Assembly: GCA_030770545.1 (NCBI GenBank)
Contig: JAUCMP010000029.1
Coordinates: 1,116,001-1,180,000, forward strand
Length of the DNA stretch: 64,000 bases
Reading direction: 5' to 3'
Origin: Macropodus opercularis
Taxonomy: Eukaryota > Chordata > Actinopteri > Anabantiformes > Osphronemidae
In this document: positions 1 through 11,782 of the stretch, piece by piece
How the letters are laid out: each line of letters opens with the position of its first letter
Position numbering within the stretch: the stretch's first letter is position 1
The notes under the pieces: generated by a model
What the model saw: the letters and a program-made list of their open reading frames with translations, nothing else
What the model was told of the DNA's origin: nothing
Databases searched by the model: none
Translations under genes and position numbers: made by a program

Positions 1-135
1 GAAAAATAACAGAAAAGGCTTACAGCACCTGGTATTCCCAGGCAGTCTCCCGTCCAAGTACTAGCCAGGCCCTACCTTGCTTGGCTTCCGAGTTCGAATG
101 AGATCAGGCACGTTGAAGGTGGTATGGCCGTAAGC

Positions 136-159
136 GACAAGTTGTTACCTCAATATGTC
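136..159 (-). promoter_or_regulatory. 5S upstream element, type B2 (GACATATTG)
   Basis: The third recurring upstream variant, in other 260-bp units. GACATATTG lies at -24 to -16 (plus 151-159), in the same register as the type A TATA-like box. It probably derives from B1 or A by a few substitutions. It recurs with gene variants such as those at 3848, 8708 and 16383. Confidence 0.4.
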
Positions 160-272
160 TTTTGAAGGCGACAACACGTCAGAATGTCATCACAGTCACG
201 ACTGTTACCTCATCAAGGTCATCTGTGTATCCAATATGGAGAATCACCAAATGTTGCGTTGAAAAATAACAG

Positions 273-276
273 AAAA
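273..276 (-). terminator. Pol III T-run terminator (representative)
   Basis: The minus strand reads GTAAGC-C-TTTT directly after the gene whose lowest base is 278. Nearly every unit has this TTTT, plus a second T-rich run 5-10 bases further (CTTTTC or ATTTTT), which can act as backup. Units at 30210 and 35321 have the first run broken to CTCTTC and would rely on the second. Confidence 0.8.
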
Positions 277-277
277 G

Positions 278-395
278 GCTTACAGCACCTGGTATTCCCA
301 GGCAGTCTCCCGTCCAAGTACTAGCCAGGCCCTACCTTGCTTGGCTTCCGAGGTCGAATGAGATCGGGCACGTTGAAGGTGGTATGGCCGTAAGC
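278..395 (-). rRNA. 5S rRNA, representative gene with promoter boxes mapped
   Basis: Used here to show the anatomy of one gene. RNA nt 1 is at 395 and nt 118 at 278. Internal control region by position: box A AAGCCAAGCAAGGT at 334-347, intermediate element CCTGGC at 324-329, box C at 299-316 (TGGACGGGAGACTGCCTG). The base at -1 is C, as is common in vertebrate 5S genes. A TTTT run begins two bases after the core. Compared with the human 5S sequence (recalled), the differences cluster at nt 19-25 and 37-45, with further changes near nt 58-61, 73 and 83. This copy has A instead of the array-majority G at plus 305 inside box C, so it is a box C variant. Confidence 0.95.
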
Positions 396-419
396 GACAA
401 ACCTGTACCACATTATATC
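396..419 (-). promoter_or_regulatory. 5S upstream element, type A (TATA-like)
   Basis: Example of the upstream region attached to most 251-bp units. Counting from RNA nt 1, GATATAATG lies at -24 to -16, with TATAAT at plus 412-417. Fish 5S genes often carry a TATA-like motif around -20 to -30, so a role in positioning polymerase III is plausible. That role is inferred from position only. The same block recurs throughout the window. Confidence 0.55.
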
Positions 420-646
420 TTTTGAAGGCGACTATATGTCAGACTGTCACTACTATCTGCTCATCAAGGACATATGTGTAACCAAGATGGAGAATCACCC
501 AATGTTGCGTTGAAAGAGAAAAGAAAAGGCTTACAGCACCTGGTATTCCCAGGCGGTCTCCCATCCAAGTACTAGCCAGGCCGTACCTTGCTTGGCTTCC
601 GAGGTCGAATGAGATTGGGCACGTTGAAGGTGGTATGGCCGTAAGC

Positions 647-671
647 GAGAAATTGTTACCTCATTACGTCA
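647..671 (-). promoter_or_regulatory. 5S upstream element, type B1 (CRE-like)
   Basis: In many 260-bp units the TATA-like box is replaced by TGACGTAAT at -25 to -17 (plus 663-671). TGACGT is the core of the CREB/ATF site. Position and recurrence are seen in the sequence. Factor binding is inference; the motif may only be a divergent AT-rich spacer. Confidence 0.4.
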
Positions 672-788
672 TTTGAAGGCGACAACACGTCAGAATGTCA
701 TGACAGTCACGACTGTTACCTCATCAATGTCATCTGTGTAACCAAGATGGAGAATCACCCAATGTTGCGTTGAAAGAGAAAAGAAAAG

Positions 789-3336
789 GCTTACAGCACC
801 TGGTATTTCCAGGCGGTCTCCCGTCCAAGTACTAGCCAGGCCCTACCTTGTTTGGCTTCTGAGTTCGAATGAGATCGGGCACGTTGAAGGTGGTATGGCC
901 GTAAGCGAGAAATTGTTACCTCATTACGTCATTTGAAGGTGACAACACGTCAGAATGTCATGACAGCCACGACTGTTACTTCATTAAAGGTCATCTGTGT
1001 AACCAATATGGAGAATCACCAAATGTTGCGTTGAAAAATAACAGAAAAGGCTTACAGCACCTGCTATTCCCAGTCGGTCTTCCGTCCAAGTACTAGCCAG
1101 GCCCTACCTTGCTTGGCTTCCGAGTTCGAATGAGATCGGGCACATTGAAGGTGGTATGGCCGTAAGCGACAAACCTGTACCGCATTATATCTCTTGAAGG
1201 CGACTATATGTCAGACTGTCACAACTATCTGCTCATCAAGGACATCTGTGTAACCAAAATGGAGAATCACCCAATGTTGCGTTTAAAGAGAAAAGAAAAG
1301 GCTTACAGCACCTGGTATTCCCAGGCGGTCTCCCGTCCAAGTACTAGCCAGGCCCTACCTTGCTTGGGTTCCGAGGTCGAATGAGATCGGGCACGTTGAA
1401 GGTGGTATGGCCGTAAGCGAGAAATTGTTACCTCATTACGTCATTTGAAGGCGACAACACGTCAGAATGTCACAATTATCTGCTCATCAAGGACATATGT
1501 GTAACCAAGATGGAGAATCACCCAATGTTGCGTTGAAAGAGAAAAGAAAAGGCTTACAGCACCTGGAATTCCCAGGCGGTCTCCCGTCCAAGTACTAGTC
1601 AGGCCCTACCTTGTTTGGCTTCTGAGGTCGAATGAGATCGGGCACGTTGAAGGTGGTATGGCCATAAGCGACAAACCTGTACCACATTATATCTTTTGAA
1701 GGTGACTATATGTCAGACTGTCACAACTATCTGCTCATCAATGACATATGTGTAACCAAGATGGAGAATCACCCAATGTTGCATTGAAAGAGAAAAGAAA
1801 AGGCTTACAGCACCTGGTATTCCCAGGCGGTCTCCCGTCCAAGTACTAGTCAGGCCCTACCTTGTTTGGCTTCTGAGGTCGAATGAGATCGGGCACGTTG
1901 AAGGTGGTATGGCCGTAAGCGAGAAATTGTTACCTCATTACGTCATTTGAAGGCGACAACACGTCAGAATGTCATGACAGTCACGACTGTTACCTCATCA
2001 ATGTCATCTGTGTAACCAAGATGGAGAATCACCCAATGTTGCGTTGAAAGAGAAAAGAAAAGGCTTACAGCACCTGGTATTTCCAGGCGGTCTCCCGTCC
2101 AAGTACTAGCCAGGCCCTACCTTGTTTGGCTTCTGAGTTCGAATGAGATCGGGCACGTTGAAGGTGGTATGGCCGTAAGCGAGAAATTGTTACCTCATTA
2201 CGTCATTTGAAGGTGACAACACGTCAGAATGTCATGACAGTCACGACTGTTACTTCATTAAAGGTCATCTGTGTAACCAATATGGAGAATCACCAAATGT
2301 TGCGTTGAAAAATAACAGAAAAGGCTTACAGCACCTGCTATTCCCAGTCGGTCTTCCGTCCAAGTACTAGCCAGGCCCTACCTTGCTTGGCTTCCGAGTT
2401 CGAATGAGATCGGGCACATTGAAGGTGGTATGGCCGTAAGCGACAAACCTGTACCGCATTATATCTCTTGAAGGCGACTATATGTCAGACTGTCACAACT
2501 ATCTGCTCATCAAGGACATCTGTGTAACCAAAATGGAGAATCACCCAATGTTGCGTTTAAAGAGAAAAGAAAAGGCTTACAGCACCTGGTATTCCCAGGC
2601 GGTCTCCCGTCCAAGTACTAGCCAGGCCCTACCTTGCTTGGGTTCCGAGGTCGAATGAGATCGGGCACGTTGAAGGTGGTATGGCCGTAAGCGAGAAATT
2701 GTTACCTCATTACGTCATTTGAAGGCGACAACACGTCAGAATGTCACAATTATCTGCTCATCAAGGACATATGTGTAACCAAGATGGAGAATCACCCAAT
2801 GTTGCGTTGAAAGAGAAAAGAAAAGGCTTACAGCACCTGGAATTCCCAGGCGGTCTCCCGTCCAAGTACTAGTCAGGCCCTACCTTGTTTGGCTTCTGAG
2901 GTCGAATGAGATCGGGCACGTTGAAGGTGGTATGGCCATAAGCGACAAACCTGTACCACATTATATCTTTTGAAGGTGACTATATGTCAGACTGTCACAA
3001 CTATCTGCTCATCAATGACATATGTGTAACCAAGATGGAGAATCACCCAATGTTGCATTGAAAGAGAAAAGAAAAGGCTTACAGCACCTGGTATTCCCAG
3101 GCGGTCTCCCGTCCAAGTACTAGTCAGGCCCTACCTTGTTTGGCTTCTGAGGTCGAATGAGATCGGGCACGTTGAAGGTGGTATGGCCGTAAGCGAGAAA
3201 TTGTTACCTCATTACGTCATTTGAAGGCGACAACACGTCAGAATGTCATGACAGTCACGACTGTTACCTCATCAATGTCATCTGTGTAACCAAGATGGAG
3301 AATCACCCAATAATGCGTTGAAAGAGAAAAGAAAAG
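789..3336 (-). repeat. Five-unit tandem duplication (2 x 1,274 bp)
   Basis: Units at 789, 1050, 1301, 1552 and 1803 match units at 2063, 2324, 2575, 2826 and 3077 in the same order, including the hybrid spacer ATGTCACAATTATCTGCTC. A visible substitution is plus 967 (CAGCCACG) versus 2241 (CAGTCACG). Confidence 0.88.
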
Positions 3337-6300
3337 GCTTACAGCACCTGGTATTCCCAGGCGGTCTCCCTTCCAAGTACTAGCCAGGCCCTACCTTGCT
3401 TGGCTTCCGAGGTCGAATGAGATCAGGCACGTTGAAGGTGGTATGGCCGTAAGCGAGAAATTGTTACCTTATTATGTCTTTTGAAGGCGACTATATGTCA
3501 GACTGTCACAACTATCTGCTCATCAAGGACATATGTGTAACCAAGATGGAGAATCACCCAATGTTGCGTTGAAAGAGAAAAGAAAAGGCTTACAGCACCT
3601 GGAATTCCCAGGCGGTCTCCCGTCCAAGTACAAGCCAGGCCCTACCTTTCTTGGCATCCGAGTTCGAATGAGATCGGGCACGTTGAAGGTGGAATGGCCG
3701 TAAGCGAGAAATTGTTACCTCATTACGTCATTTGAAGGTGACAACACGTCAGAATGTCATGACAGTCACGACTGTTACTTCATCAAGGTCATCTGCGTTA
3801 CCAAAAAAGAAAATCACCCAATGTTGCGTTGAAAAATAACAGAAAAGGCTTACAGCACCTGGTATTCCCAGGCGGTCTCCCGTCCAAGTACTAGCCAGGC
3901 CCTACCTTGCTTGGCTTCCGAGTTCGAATGAGATCGGGCACGTTGAAGGTGGTATGGCCGTAAGCGACAAGTTGTTACCTCAATATGTCTTTTGAAGGCG
4001 ACAACACGTCAGAATGTCATCACAGTCACGACTGTTACCTCATCAAGGTCTTCTGTGTAACCAATATGGAGAATCACCAAATGTTGCGTTGAAAAATAAC
4101 AGAAAAGGCTTACAGCACCTGGTATTCCCAGGCGGTCTCCCGTCCAAGTACTAGCCAGGCCCTACTTTGCTTGGCTTCCGAGTTCAAATGAGATCGGGCA
4201 CGTTGAAGGTGGTATGGCCATAAGCGACAAACCTGTACCACATTATATCTTTTGAAGGTGACTATATGTCAGACTGTCACAACTATCTGCTCATCAAGGA
4301 AATATGTGTAACCAAGATGGAGAATCACCCAATGTTGTGTTGAAAGAGAAAAGAAAAGGCTTACAGCACGTGGTATTCCCAGGCGGTCTCCCGTCCAAGT
4401 ACTAGCCAGGCCCTACCTTGCTTGGCTTCCTAGGTCGAATGAGATCGGGCACGTTGAAGGTGGTATGGCCGTAAGCAACAAATTGTTACCTCAATATGTC
4501 TTTTGAAGGCGACAACACGTCAGAATGTCATGACAGTCACGACTGTTACCTCATCAATGTCATCTGTGTAACCAAGATGGAGAATCACCCAATGTTGCGT
4601 TGAAAGAGAAAAGAAAAGGCTTACAGCACCTAGTATTCCCAGGCGGTCTCCCGTCCAAGTACTAGTCAGGCCCTACCTTGTTTGGCTTCTGAGGTCGAAT
4701 GAGATCGGGCACGTTGAAGGTGGTATGGCCGTAAGCAACAAATTGTTACCTCAATATGTCTTTTGAAGGCGACAACACGTCAGAATGTCATGACAGTCAC
4801 GACTGTTACCTCATCAATGTCATCTGTATAACCAAGATGGAGAATCACCCAATGTTGCGTTGAAAGAGAAAAGAAAAGGCTTACAGCACCTGGTATTCCC
4901 AGGCGGTCTCCCGTCCAAGTACTAGCCAGGCCCTACCTTGCTTGGCTTCTGAGGTCGAATGAGATCGGGCACGTTGAAGGTGGTATGGCCGTAAGCGAGA
5001 AATTGTTACCTCATTACGTCATTTGAAGGCGACAACACGTCAGAATGTCATGACAGTCACGACTGTTACCTCATCAATGTCATCTGTGTAACCAAGATGG
5101 AGAATCACCCAATGTTGCGTTGAAAGAGAAAAGAAAAGGCTTACAGCACCTGGTATTCCCAGGCGGTCTAACGTCCAAGTACTAGCCAGGCCCTACCTTG
5201 CTTGGCTTCCGAGTTCGAATGAGATCGGGCACGTTGAAGGTGGTATGGCCATAAGCGACAAACCTGTACCACATTATATCTTTTGAAGGTGACTATATGT
5301 CAGACTGTCACAACTATCTGCTCATCAAGGACATATGTGTAACCAAGATGGAGAATCACCCAATGTTGCATTTAAAGAGAAAAGAAAAGGCTTACAGCAC
5401 CTGGTAATCCCAGGCGGTCTCCCGTCCAAGTACTAGCCAGGCCCTACCTTGCTTGGCTTCCGAGTTCGAATGAGATCGGGCACGTTGAAGGTGGTATGGC
5501 CGTAAGCGACAAAACTGTACCACATTATATCTTTTGAAGGCGACTATATGTCAGACTGTCACTACTATCTGCTCATCAAGGACATATGTGTAACCAAGAT
5601 GGAGAATCACCCAATGTTGCGTTGAAAGAGAAAAGAAAAGGCTTACAGCACCTGGTATTCCCAGGCAGTCTCCCGTCCAAGTACTAGCCAGGCCCTACCT
5701 TGATTGGCTTCCGAGGTCGAATGAGATCGGGCACGTTGAAGGTGGTATGGCCGTAAGCGAGAAATTGTTACCTCATTACGTCATTTGAAGGCGACAACAC
5801 GTCAGAATGTCATGACAGTCACGACTGTTACCTCATCAATGTCATCTGTGTAACCAAGATGGAGAATCACCCAATGTTGCGTTGAAAGAGAAAAGAAAAG
5901 GCTTACAGCACCTGGTATACCCAGGCGGTCTCCCGTCCAAGTACTAAGCAGGCCCTACCTTGCTTGGCTTCCGAGTTCGAATGAGATCGGGCACGTTGAA
6001 GGTGGTATGGCCATAAGCGACAAACCTGTACCACATTATATCTTTTGAAGGTGACTATATGTCAGACTGTCACAACTATCTGCTCATCAATGACATATGT
6101 GTAACCAAGATGGAGAATCACCCAATGTTGCGTTGAAAGAGAAAAGAAAAGGCTTACAGCACCTGGTATTCCCAGGCGGTCTCCCGTCCAAGTACTAGCC
6201 AGGCCCTACCTTGCTTGGCTTCCGAGTTCGAATGAGATTGGGCACGTTGAAGGTGGTATGGCCGTAAGCAAGTAATTGTTACCTCATTACGTCATTTGAA

Positions 6301-6780
6301 GGCGAAAACACGTCAGAATGTCATGACAGTCACAACTGTTACCTCATCAAGGTCATCTGCGTTACTAAAAAGGAGAATCATCTAATGTTGCGTTGAAAAA
6401 TAACAGAAAAGGCTTACAGCACCTGGTATTCCCAGGCAGTCTCCCGACCAAGTACTAGCCAGGCCCTACCTTGCTTGGCTTCCGAGTTCGAATGAGATCG
6501 GGCACATTGAAGGTGGTATGGCCGTAAGCGAGAAATTGTTACCTTATTATGTCTTTTGAAGGCGACTATATGTCAGACTGTCACAACTATCTGCTCATCA
6601 AGGACATATGTGTAACCAAGATGGAGAATCACCCAATGTTGCATTTAAAGAGAAAAGAAAAGGCTTACAGCACCTGGTAATCCCAGGCGGTCTCCCGTCC
6701 AAGTACTAGCCAGGCCCTACCTTGATTGGCTTCCGAGGTCGAATGAGATCGGGCACGTTGAAGGTGGTATGGCCGTAAGC
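2063..6780 (-). rRNA. 5S rRNA array, block 2: 19-gene module, copy a
   Basis: Nineteen complete 5S genes with lowest bases at 2063, 2324, 2575, 2826, 3077, 3337, 3588, 3848, 4108, 4359, 4619, 4879, 5139, 5390, 5641, 5901, 6152, 6412 and 6663. Unit lengths run 261, then a fixed order of 251 and 260, totalling 4,860 bp. The whole order of gene variants and spacer types is repeated in the next block. Recognisable variants include CTGCTATTCCCAGTCGGTC at 2324 and TCTAACGTCC in the gene at 5139. Single-copy substitutions include plus 3371, 4370 and 5919. Confidence 0.97.
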
Positions 6781-6922
6781 GAGAAATTGTTACCTCATTA
6801 CGTCATTTGAAGGCGACAACACGTCAGAATGTCATGACAGTCACGACTGTTACCTCATCAATGTCATCTGTGTAACCAAGATGGAGAATCACCCAATGTT
6901 GCGTTGAAAGAGAAAAGAAAAG

Positions 6923-9900
6923 GCTTACAGCACCTGGTATTTCCAGGCGGTCTCCCGTCCAAGTACTAGCCAGGCCCTACCTTGTTTGGCTTCTGAGTTC
7001 GAATGAGATCGGGCACGTTGAAGGTGGTATGGCCGTAAGCGAGAAATTGTTACCTCATTACGTCATTTGAAGGTGACAACACGTCAGAATGTCATGACAG
7101 TCACGACTGTTACTTCATTAAAGGTCATCTGTGTAACCAATATGGAGAATCACCAAATGTTGCGTTGAAAAATAACAGAAAAGGCTTACAGCACCTGCTA
7201 TTCCCAGTCGGTCTTCCGTCCAAGTACTAGCCAGGCCCTACCTTGCTTGGCTTCCGAGTTCGAATGAGATCGGGCACATTGAAGGTGGTATGGCCGTAAG
7301 CGACAAACCTGTACCGCATTATATCTCTTGAAGGCGACTATATGTCAGACTGTCACAACTATCTGCTCATCAAGGACATCTGTGTAACCAAAATGGAGAA
7401 TCACCCAATGTTGCGTTTAAAGAGAAAAGAAAAGGCTTACAGCACCTGGTATTCCCAGGCGGTCTCCCGTCCAAGTACTAGCCAGGCCCTACCTTGCTTG
7501 GGTTCCGAGGTCGAATGAGATCGGGCACGTTGAAGGTGGTATGGCCGTAAGCGAGAAATTGTTACCTCATTACGTCATTTGAAGGCGACAACACGTCAGA
7601 ATGTCACAATTATCTGCTCATCAAGGACATATGTGTAACCAAGATGGAGAATCACCCAATGTTGCGTTGAAAGAGAAAAGAAAAGGCTTACAGCACCTGG
7701 AATTCCCAGGCGGTCTCCCGTCCAAGTACTAGTCAGGCCCTACCTTGTTTGGCTTCTGAGGTCGAATGAGATCGGGCACGTTGAAGGTGGTATGGCCATA
7801 AGCGACAAACCTGTACCACATTATATCTTTTGAAGGTGACTATATGTCAGACTGTCACAACTATCTGCTCATCAATGACATATGTGTAACCAAGATGGAG
7901 AATCACCCAATGTTGCATTGAAAGAGAAAAGAAAAGGCTTACAGCACCTGGTATTCCCAGGCGGTCTCCCGTCCAAGTACTAGTCAGGCCCTACCTTGTT
8001 TGGCTTCTGAGGTCGAATGAGATCGGGCACGTTGAAGGTGGTATGGCCGTAAGCGAGAAATTGTTACCTCATTACGTCATTTGAAGGCGACAACACGTCA
8101 GAATGTCATGACAGTCACGACTGTTACCTCATCAATGTCATCTGTGTAACCAAGATGGAGAATCACCCAATAATGCGTTGAAAGAGAAAAGAAAAGGCTT
8201 ACAGCACCTGGTATTCCCAGGCGGTCTCCCGTCCAAGTACTAGCCAGGCCCTACCTTGCTTGGCTTCCGAGGTCGAATGAGATCAGGCACGTTGAAGGTG
8301 GTATGGCCGTAAGCGAGAAATTGTTACCTTATTATGTCTTTTGAAGGCGACTATATGTCAGACTGTCACAACTATCTGCTCATCAAGGACATATGTGTAA
8401 CCAAGATGGAGAATCACCCAATGTTGCGTTGAAAGAGAAAAGAAAAGGCTTACAGCACCTGGAATTCCCAGGCGGTCTCCCGTCCAAGTACAAGCCAGGC
8501 CCTACCTTTCTTGGCATCCGAGTTCGAATGAGATCGGGCACGTTGAAGGTGGAATGGCCGTAAGCGAGAAATTGTTACCTCATTACGTCATTTGAAGGTG
8601 ACAACACGTCAGAATGTCATGACAGTCACGACTGTTACTTCATCAAGGTCATCTGCGTTACCAAAAAAGAAAATCACCCAATGTTGCGTTGAAAAATAAC
8701 AGAAAAGGCTTACAGCACCTGGTATTCCCAGGCGGTCTCCCGTCCAAGTACTAGCCAGGCCCTACCTTGCTTGGCTTCCGAGTTCGAATGAGATCGGGCA
8801 CGTTGAAGGTGGTATGGCCGTAAGCGACAAGTTGTTACCTCAATATGTCTTTTGAAGGCGACAACACGTCAGAATGTCATCACAGTCACGACTGTTACCT
8901 CATCAAGGTCTTCTGTGTAACCAATATGGAGAATCACCAAATGTTGCGTTGAAAAATAACAGAAAAGGCTTACAGCACCTGGTATTCCCAGGCGGTCTCC
9001 CGTCCAAGTACTAGCCAGGCCCTACTTTGCTTGGCTTCCGAGTTCAAATGAGATCGGGCACGTTGAAGGTGGTATGGCCATAAGCGACAAACCTGTACCA
9101 CATTATATCTTTTGAAGGTGACTATATGTCAGACTGTCACAACTATCTGCTCATCAAGGAAATATGTGTAACCAAGATGGAGAATCACCCAATGTTGTGT
9201 TGAAAGAGAAAAGAAAAGGCTTACAGCACCTGGTATTCCCAGGCGGTCTCCCGTCCAAGTACTAGCCAGGCCCTACCTTGCTTGGCTTCCTAGGTCGAAT
9301 GAGATCGGGCACGTTGAAGGTGGTATGGCCGTAAGCAACAAATTGTTACCTCAATATGTCTTTTGAAGGCGACAACACGTCAGAATGTCATGACAGTCAC
9401 GACTGTTACCTCATCAATGTCATCTGTGTAACCAAGATGGAGAATCACCCAATGTTGCGTTGAAAGAGAAAAGAAAAGGCTTACAGCACCTAGTATTCCC
9501 AGGCGGTCTCCCGTCCAAGTACTAGTCAGGCCCTACCTTGTTTGGCTTCTGAGGTCGAATGAGATCGGGCACGTTGAAGGTGGTATGGCCGTAAGCAACA
9601 AATTGTTACCTCAATATGTCTTTTGAAGGCGACAACACGTCAGAATGTCATGACAGTCACGACTGTTACCTCATCAATGTCATCTGTGTAACCAAGATGG
9701 AGAATCACCCAATGTTGCGTTGAAAGAGAAAAGAAAAGGCTTACAGCACCTGGTATTCCCAGGCGGTCTCCCGTCCAAGTACTAGCCAGGCCCTACCTTG
9801 CTTGGCTTCTGAGGTCGAATGAGATCGGGCACGTTGAAGGTGGTATGGCCGTAAGCGAGAAATTGTTACCTCATTACGTCATTTGAAGGCAACAACACGT

Positions 9901-11640
9901 CAGAATGTCATGACAGTCACGACTGTTACCTCATCAATGTCATCTGTGTAACCAAGATGGAGAATCACCCAATGTTGCGTTGAAAGAGAAAAGAAAAGGC
10001 TTACAGCACCTGGTATTCCCAGGCGGTCTAACGTCCAAGTACTAGCCAGGCCCTACCTTGCTTGGCTTCCGAGTTCGAATGAGATCGGGCACGTTGAAGG
10101 TGGTATGGCCATAAGCGACAAACCTGTACCACATTATATCTTTTGAAGGTGACTATATGTCAGACTGTCACAACTATCTGCTCATCAAGGACATATGTGT
10201 AACCAAGATGGAGAATCACCCAATGTTGCATTTAAAGAGAAAAGAAAAGGCTTACAGCACCTGGTAATCCCAGGCGGTCTCCCGTCCAAGTACTAGCCAG
10301 GCCCTACCTTGCTTGGCTTCCGAGTTCGAATGAGATCGGGCACGTTGAAGGTGGTATGGCCGTAAGCGACAAAACTGTACCACATTATATCTTTTGAAGG
10401 CGACTATATGTCAGACTGTCACTACTATCTGCTCATCAAGGACATATGTGTAACCAAGATGGAGAATCACCCAATGTTGCGTTGAAAGAGAAAAGAAAAG
10501 GCTTACAGCACCTGGTATTCCCAGGCAGTCTCCCGTCCAAGTACTAGCCAGGCCCTACCTTGATTGGCTTCCGAGGTCGAATGAGATCGGGCACGTTGAA
10601 GGTGGTATGGCCGTAAGCGAGAAATTGTTACCTCATTACGTCATTTGAAGGCGACAACACGTCAGAATGTCATGACAGTCACGACTGTTACCTCATCAAT
10701 GTCATCTGTGTAACCAAGATGGAGAATCACCCAATGTTGCGTTGAAAGAGAAAAGAAAAGGCTTACAGCACCTGGTATTCCCAGGCGGTCTCCCGTCCAA
10801 GTACTAAGCAGGCCCTACCTTGCTTGGCTTCCGAGTTCGAATGAGATCGGGCACGTTGAAGGTGGTATGGCCATAAGCGACAAACCTGTACCACATTATA
10901 TCTTTTGAAGGTGACTATATGTCAGACTGTCACAACTATCTGCTCATCAATGACATATGTGTAACCAAGATGGAGAATCACCCAATGTTGCGTTGAAAGA
11001 GAAAAGAAAAGGCTTACAGCACCTGGTATTCCCAGGCGGTCTCCCGTCCAAGTACTAGCCAGGCCCTACCTTGCTTGGCTTCCGAGTTCGAATGAGATTG
11101 GGCACGTTGAAGGTGGAATGGCCGTAAGCAAGTAATTGTTACCTCATTACGTCATTTGAAGGCGAAAACACGTCAGAATGTCATGACAGTCACAACTGTT
11201 ACCTCATCAAGGTCATCTGCGTTACTAAAAAGGAGAATCACCTAATGTTGCGTTGAAAAATAACAGAAAAGGGTTACAGCACCTGGTATTCCCAGGCAGT
11301 CTCCCGACCAAGTACTAGCCAGGCCCTACCTTGCTTGGCTTCCGAGTTCGAATGAGATCGGGCACATTGAAGGTGGTATGGCCGTAAGCGAGAAATTGTT
11401 ACCTTATTATGTCTTTTGAAGGCGACTATATGTCAGACTGTCACAACTATCTGCTCATCAAGGACATATGTGTAACCAAGATGGAGAATCACCCAATGTT
11501 GCATTTAAAGAGAAAAGAAAAGGCTTACAGCACCTGGTAATCCCAGGCGGTCTCCCGTCCAAGTACTAGCCAGGCCCTACCTTGATTGGCTTCCGAGGTC
11601 GAATGAGATCGGGCACGTTGAAGGTGGTATGGCCGTAAGC
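6923..11640 (-). rRNA. 5S rRNA array, block 3: 19-gene module, copy b
   Basis: Nineteen complete genes with lowest bases at 6923, 7184, 7435, 7686, 7937, 8197, 8448, 8708, 8968, 9219, 9479, 9739, 9999, 10250, 10501, 10761, 11012, 11272 and 11523. Every start is exactly 4,860 bp after its partner in block 2. By eye I found eight single-base differences between the modules (plus 8231, 9230, 9688, 9891, 10779, 11117, 11241, 11273). The gene at 11272 carries G for C at 11273 and so loses a helix I pair. Confidence 0.97.
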
Positions 11641-11782
11641 GAGAAATTGTTACCTCATTACGTCATTTGAAGGCGACAACACGTCAGAATGTCATGACAG
11701 TCACGACTGTTACCTCATCAATGTCATCTGTGTAACCAAGATGGAGAATCACCCAATGTTGCGTTGAAAGAGAAAAGAAAAG

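Larger units (their letters stand above)
18..1920 (-). rRNA. 5S rRNA tandem array, block 1 (8 genes)
   Basis: Eight complete 5S rRNA genes on the minus strand. The lowest base of each gene (RNA 3' end) is at 18, 278, 529, 789, 1050, 1301, 1552 and 1803; add 117 for RNA nt 1. Read on the minus strand each core starts GCTTACGGCCATACCACC and ends GGTGCTGTAAGC, and these ends pair as helix I. Box A (nt 49-62), the intermediate element (CCTGGC, nt 67-72) and box C (nt 80-97) are present. Units 789-2062 are repeated as the next five units (2063-3336), a 1,274-bp duplication. The product is a structural RNA of the large ribosomal subunit, transcribed by RNA polymerase III with TFIIIA. Positions 1-17 are the end of a further spacer. 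Confidence 0.97.
2063..11782 (-). repeat. Higher-order repeat: two tandem 4,860-bp, 19-unit modules
   Basis: Positions 2063-6922 and 6923-11782 are co-linear in unit order, spacer type and rare variants, with no length change. Eight substitutions were found by eye, about 99.8% identity. The variation between neighbouring units inside a module is far larger than between modules, which defines a higher-order repeat. Confidence 0.93.

Noticed and set aside
88..102. tRNA B-box-like GAGTTCGAATG on the plus strand of many units
   Set aside because: It is the complement of 5S loop C/helix III; no A box, cloverleaf or T-run terminator is present on the plus strand.
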